NCBI GenBank assembly: GCA_963721905.1
Contig: CAVRMF010000021.1
Span: forward strand, 62,001 to 126,000
Direction of reading: 5' to 3'
DNA length: 64,000 nucleotides
Source of the DNA: Roseiarcus sp963721905
GTDB taxonomy: Bacteria; Pseudomonadota; Alphaproteobacteria; Rhizobiales; Beijerinckiaceae
Within the stretch, counting starts at the first letter, position 1, and the number at the start of each line of letters is the position of its first letter. The notes under the pieces were generated by a model. It worked only from the letters and a program-made list of their open reading frames with translations. It was not told the origin of the DNA and did no database searches. Shown here in pieces: positions 61,264-64,000 of the stretch. The position numbers and the translations under genes were made by a program.

Positions 61264-61989
61264 CTACGCAGGCAGCATGACCACCTTCGTCTCGACGGGC
61301 GTTCGTGGATAGAGGTCGAGCATGTCCTGGCTGAGGAGGCCGGTGCAGCCGCTCGTGACGCCGTTCCCGATCGAGTCGGGATCGCTGGTGCTGTAGATCG
61401 TGTAGAGCGTGTACTTGCCGTCCTGATAGAGGTAGAGCGTGCGGGCTCCGAGCGGATTGTCGAGACCGCCCGGCATGCCCTTGGCGTATTTGGCCGCCTC
61501 GGGCTGGCGTTGGATCATCTCCTTGGGCGGCGTCCAGACGGGCCATTCGGCCTTGCGCCCGACATAAGCGTCGCCGCTCCACAGGAACTCGTCGCGGCTG
61601 ACATTGGCGCCGTAGCGGGTGGCGTTTCCGTCGCCTTCGATGCGGTAAAGGTAATGATTGCTGGGATCGACGATAATCGTGCCGGGCGCTTCATTGCTGT
61701 CGTAGCGCACGAGCTTACGAAAATATTTCGGATCCATCTTGCTGACGTCGACCGCCGGGATCGGGAATTTCTCGTCGGGCGCCGGCCCGTAGACCTTCGC
61801 CGCCTCGGCGCGCAGCAAGTCGTCGGATGAGGCGCAACCGGCCAGCCCAAGCGCGCCGAGACTGACGGCAGAGCCGAACAGAAACGACCGGCGGTTGAGA
61901 AGCCGAAACCCGGGCCGAGCTCTCTCGTCGTCTATCGCAGCCGCATCGGCAATTGCACGGTCCATGATCATGATATCGGAGTTTCCCAT
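61264..61989 (-). CDS. L,D-transpeptidase-like lipoprotein with altered active-site motif
   Basis: A 241-residue protein of the YkuD family, related to the gene at 57014-57807. It begins MGNSDIMIMDRAIADAAAID, then NRRSFLFGSAVSLGALGLAG before Cys, a Tat-type lipoprotein signal. The YkuD body has GTIIVDPSNHYLYRIEGDGN, YVGRKAEWPVWTPPKEMI and MPGGLDNPLGARTLYLYQDG. The usual LHGTNEP and SGCIRL become IYSTSDP and SGCTGL, so the conserved His-Gly and Arg are lost while the cysteine stays. The ATG at 61989 has an AAAGGA site; a GTG at 62022 is an alternative. It is convergent with the TIR-WD40 gene. Confidence 0.85.
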   Translation of the reverse strand: MGNSDIMIMDRAIADAAAIDDERARPGFRLLNRRSFLFGSAVSLGALGLAGCASSDDLLRAEAAKVYGPAPDEKFPIPAVDVSKMDPKYFRKLVRYDSNEAPGTIIVDPSNHYLYRIEGDGNATRYGANVSRDEFLWSGDAYVGRKAEWPVWTPPKEMIQRQPEAAKYAKGMPGGLDNPLGARTLYLYQDGKYTLYTIYSTSDPDSIGNGVTSGCTGLLSQDMLDLYPRTPVETKVVMLPA

Positions 61990-62345
61990 GTCCTTTCGCC
62001 CGACCGGAAAATAGTCCGGCACACACCTTCCGAACGTCTACTGCCGTCACACGGCTCGATTGGCAAGCTCGAGCCTTCGCAGCCATCCTCAGGATCAATC
62101 CCGAACTGCGCGACTTATCGACGTCAGCGACCGAATCTACCTCATGCGAGGGTGGCGATTGCTGAGCTGGAGGCTGGGCCGGAACGGACCAAGGAGCGTA
62201 ATTAATACATTATTTATATGTTATATATGCCGCTTGCGCAGCTGCAGAAAAAGGCGCCTATGCGCTTGAAAACACTGAGTCGGACGCGGAAATGTACAGG
62301 GGCCGGCGGCGATCCCAGCCGCGAGGCCCGGCAGGGCAGGAGACG
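61990..62345. other. Divergent promoter gap
   Basis: No gene is seen in 350 bases between the leftward L,D-transpeptidase-like gene and the rightward transporter. An AT-rich tract at about 62198-62228 (ATTAATACATTATTTATATG) stands out from the GC-rich background and probably holds the transporter promoter. Confidence 0.45.
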
Positions 62346-63647
62346 ATGGCGGCGGCGATTGAGGGAAGGGCGGACCCTGAGGCCCAACGCGCCGGGACGG
62401 GCAAGATCCTCCTTGCGAGCCTCGTCGGCACGACGATCGAGTTCTACGACTTCTACATTTTTGGGACGGCCGCCGCGCTGGTCTTCGGCCCGATGTTCTT
62501 TCCGAAATCGGCGCCGGAGACGCAGACCCTCAACGCCTATCTCACCTTCGGCATCGCCTTTCTCGCCCGCCCGGTGGGATCGTTTCTGTTCGGGCATTTC
62601 GGCGACCGGATCGGGCGCAAGTCGACGCTGGTCGCCACGATGCTGACGATGGGCGCGGCGACGACGCTAATCGGCGCCTTGCCGAGCTACGCGAGCGCGG
62701 GCGTGCTGGCGCCCATTCTCCTCGCGGCGCTGCGCTTCCTGCAGGGCGTGGGCCTCGGCGGCGAATGGGGCGGCGCGGCGCTGATCGCGGTCGAAAACGC
62801 GCCGAAAGGGCGGCGCGCCTGGTTCGGCATGTTTCCCCAGCTTGGACCGCCGATCGGCTTCTTCATCGCAACCGGCCTCTTCCTCGCCCTCATCATCGGA
62901 TTCGGCGAGCCGGCGTTCATCGCCTGGGCCTGGCGCGTGCCGTTCCTCGTCAGCGCGATTCTGGTGGCGATCGGCCTCTACGTGCGGGTCACGCTCGAGG
63001 AGACGCCGGCCTTCGAGGCCGCGGCGGCGCGCGACGAGCGGGTGGCCGTTCCGCTCGGCGAAGTGCTGAGGGGCCACTGGCTGCCCCTGATCCAGGGATC
63101 GCTTTCGATCGTCGTCTGCTACGCGCTGTTTTATATCGCAACCGTCTACACGCTCGGCTACGGCGTGAGAGCGCTCGCAATCCCGCGCACCAGCTTTCTC
63201 GAGATGCTGTGCGTCGCCATCGTCTTCATGGCCGTAGCGACGCCGATCTCTGCGGCTCTCGCCGACCGGTTCGGCCGGCGGCCGGTGCTCATGATATCGG
63301 CAGTGCTTGCCGGAGCCGTGGGTCTCGCGATGCCGGCGCTTCTCGCCCACGGATCGGCTGGCGTCCTCGTGTTCCTCTGCGCTGCGCTCGGCGTCATGGG
63401 ATTGACCTTCGCCCCGCTCGGCGCGCTGCTTCCGGAACTGTTCCCGACCCATGTGCGCTACACCGGCGCGGCCAGCGCCTATAACCTCGGCGGCATCCTC
63501 GGCGCCTCCTTCGCGCCTTCGCTGGCTCAGGTTCTCGAGGCGAGCGGCGGCATCGCCGCGGTCGGCGCCTACATCGCCGTCGCCGCTCTCGTGAGCTTTC
63601 TCGCGATCCTCAGCATGCGCGAAACGCGTCACGACGCGGCGGTCTGA
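62346..63647 (+). CDS. MFS transporter, metabolite:H+ symporter (MHS) type
   Basis: A 433-residue twelve-segment transporter. The MHS start SLVGTTIEFYDFYIFGTAAA, the motif A loop FGHFGDRIGRKSTLVATML, RFLQGVGLGGEWGGAALIAV and the second-half RFGRRPVLM are typical of importers for shikimate, proline/betaine or dicarboxylates. The substrate is not deducible. The ATG at 62346 has a CAGGAG site; the frame is open a little further upstream. Confidence 0.9.
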   Translation: MAAAIEGRADPEAQRAGTGKILLASLVGTTIEFYDFYIFGTAAALVFGPMFFPKSAPETQTLNAYLTFGIAFLARPVGSFLFGHFGDRIGRKSTLVATMLTMGAATTLIGALPSYASAGVLAPILLAALRFLQGVGLGGEWGGAALIAVENAPKGRRAWFGMFPQLGPPIGFFIATGLFLALIIGFGEPAFIAWAWRVPFLVSAILVAIGLYVRVTLEETPAFEAAAARDERVAVPLGEVLRGHWLPLIQGSLSIVVCYALFYIATVYTLGYGVRALAIPRTSFLEMLCVAIVFMAVATPISAALADRFGRRPVLMISAVLAGAVGLAMPALLAHGSAGVLVFLCAALGVMGLTFAPLGALLPELFPTHVRYTGAASAYNLGGILGASFAPSLAQVLEASGGIAAVGAYIAVAALVSFLAILSMRETRHDAAV

Positions 63648-63756
63648 AGCTTACCTGCGGCGCTCCGCGGCGAAGGCCAAACCCGGCCTTGTCAGCGCAG
63701 GGGTGATTTGTTAGACGACCGCCTTCGCTTCGAGCCGCACGGCCCGGAACCGAAAC

Positions 63757-63843
63757 GCGGTCATGGCGGAAGTGGTAGACGCGCTAGCTTGAGGTGCTAG
63801 TTCTTTAACCGGAGTGGAGGTTCGAGTCCTCTTGACCGCACCA
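63757..63843 (+). tRNA. tRNA-Leu (anticodon GAG)
   Basis: A complete class II tRNA. The acceptor stem pairs GCGGTCA (63757-63763) with TGACCGC (63833-63839), followed by the discriminator A and an encoded CCA. The anticodon stem is CTAGC/GCTAG with loop TTGAGGT, giving anticodon GAG (63791-63793) for CUC/CUU codons. A long variable arm and the TTCGAGTCC T-loop are present. Confidence 0.97.
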
Positions 63844-63850
63844 TTCAAGG

Positions 63851-63872
63851 TAACCGGGGCAGATTCCCGGGC
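63851..63872. repeat. Terminal inverted repeat of an insertion sequence beside tRNA-Leu
   Basis: It matches the 22-bp ends of the element at 11589-11731 with a single mismatch (TAACCGGGGCAGATTCCCGG then GC). It is seven bases past the tRNA and 14 bases before the stop of the transposase fragment at 63887. Confidence 0.75.
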
Positions 63873-63886
63873 GGGCTTGGTGTTGG

Positions 63887-64000
63887 TCAGGAAGGGACGA
63901 GGCTGACGAGGGTTGCGAGGTCTGGAATTTTGGGGCCCGGGATTCCCAGTCGGTCGCCGACGAATTGGTAGAACGACAGTTTCAACTTCATGCAGGTCTT
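63887..64000 (-). CDS. C-terminus of a transposase (rest outside window)
   Basis: Thirty-seven codons before a TGA on the minus strand read KTCMKLKLSFYQFVGDRLGI, then PGPKIPDLATLV. KTC-x-KL-x-x-SF-x-x-x-x-G-x-RL is a frequent transposase ending in proteobacterial insertion sequences. Its stop lies just inside the terminal repeat at 63851-63872, as expected for an IS gene. I cannot name the IS family. Confidence 0.65.
   Translation of the reverse strand, partial: KTCMKLKLSFYQFVGDRLGIPGPKIPDLATLVSLVPS

Overview
The window is 64 kb of GC-rich, densely coded bacterial chromosome. The gene content (SdhAB, UbiG, an IalB-family protein, many Hyphomicrobiales-type small families, LutABC, a BigR/SqrR-like repressor and palindromic intergenic repeats typical of rhizobia and relatives) points to an alphaproteobacterium of the order Hyphomicrobiales. 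The sequence alone does not fix the genus. No rRNA, CRISPR array or phage structural genes were seen. One tRNA, tRNA-Leu(GAG), lies at the right end.

Layout. 1-2.6 kb: the end of the succinate dehydrogenase operon (sdhA partial, sdhB). 2.6-5.9 kb: an insertion-sequence scrapyard with a decayed IS1380-type transposase between two identical 57-bp direct repeats, followed by an intact DDE transposase gene. 5.9-15 kb: housekeeping and accessory metabolism (ICMT-like methyltransferase, GNAT, quinone reductase, IalB-like protein, ubiG, lysC, a P-type H+-ATPase, a VOC protein), with a 143-bp MITE-like element between lysC and the ATPase. 15.2-22.6 kb: a sulfide-response cluster divergent from one operator. 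An ArsR-type repressor with the BigR/SqrR cysteine pair, a DUF2892 membrane protein and a sulfide:quinone oxidoreductase face left. An RND adaptor/pump pair, an AhpD-like protein and a rhodanese face right. The left edge of this cluster abuts a beheaded adenylate-cyclase gene. 23.5-31.7 kb: lutABC (lactate oxidation), an SDR-GMC-MFS operon and a MATE exporter. 31.8-50 kb: a gene-dense mosaic with three toxin-antitoxin modules (HigBA-like, Phd/VapC-like, HEPN/MNT), ppa, grxC, comF, a LysR and a TetR regulator, an acyltransferase that seems to have displaced most of an SDR gene, and a small IS110 remnant. 50-55.3 kb: an HAE1-type RND pump with an adaptor carrying extra membrane segments, then a PEBP-family protein. 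55.4-62 kb: a PsiF-like periplasmic protein, a solute-binding protein, and a block in which a 1,109-residue TIR-transmembrane-WD40 protein sits between two L,D-transpeptidase-family genes, one frameshifted and one with altered active-site residues. 62.3-64 kb: an MHS-type transporter, tRNA-Leu, and directly behind it the end of an insertion sequence.

The most distinctive items are the TIR-TM-WD40 receptor, whose 16 near-identical WD repeats are predicted to lie in the periplasm beside cell-wall transpeptidases; the sulfide cluster in which an RND pump appears under a predicted persulfide-sensing repressor; and several recombination scars. Identifications rest on motifs and family knowledge read by eye. 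No database search was run.
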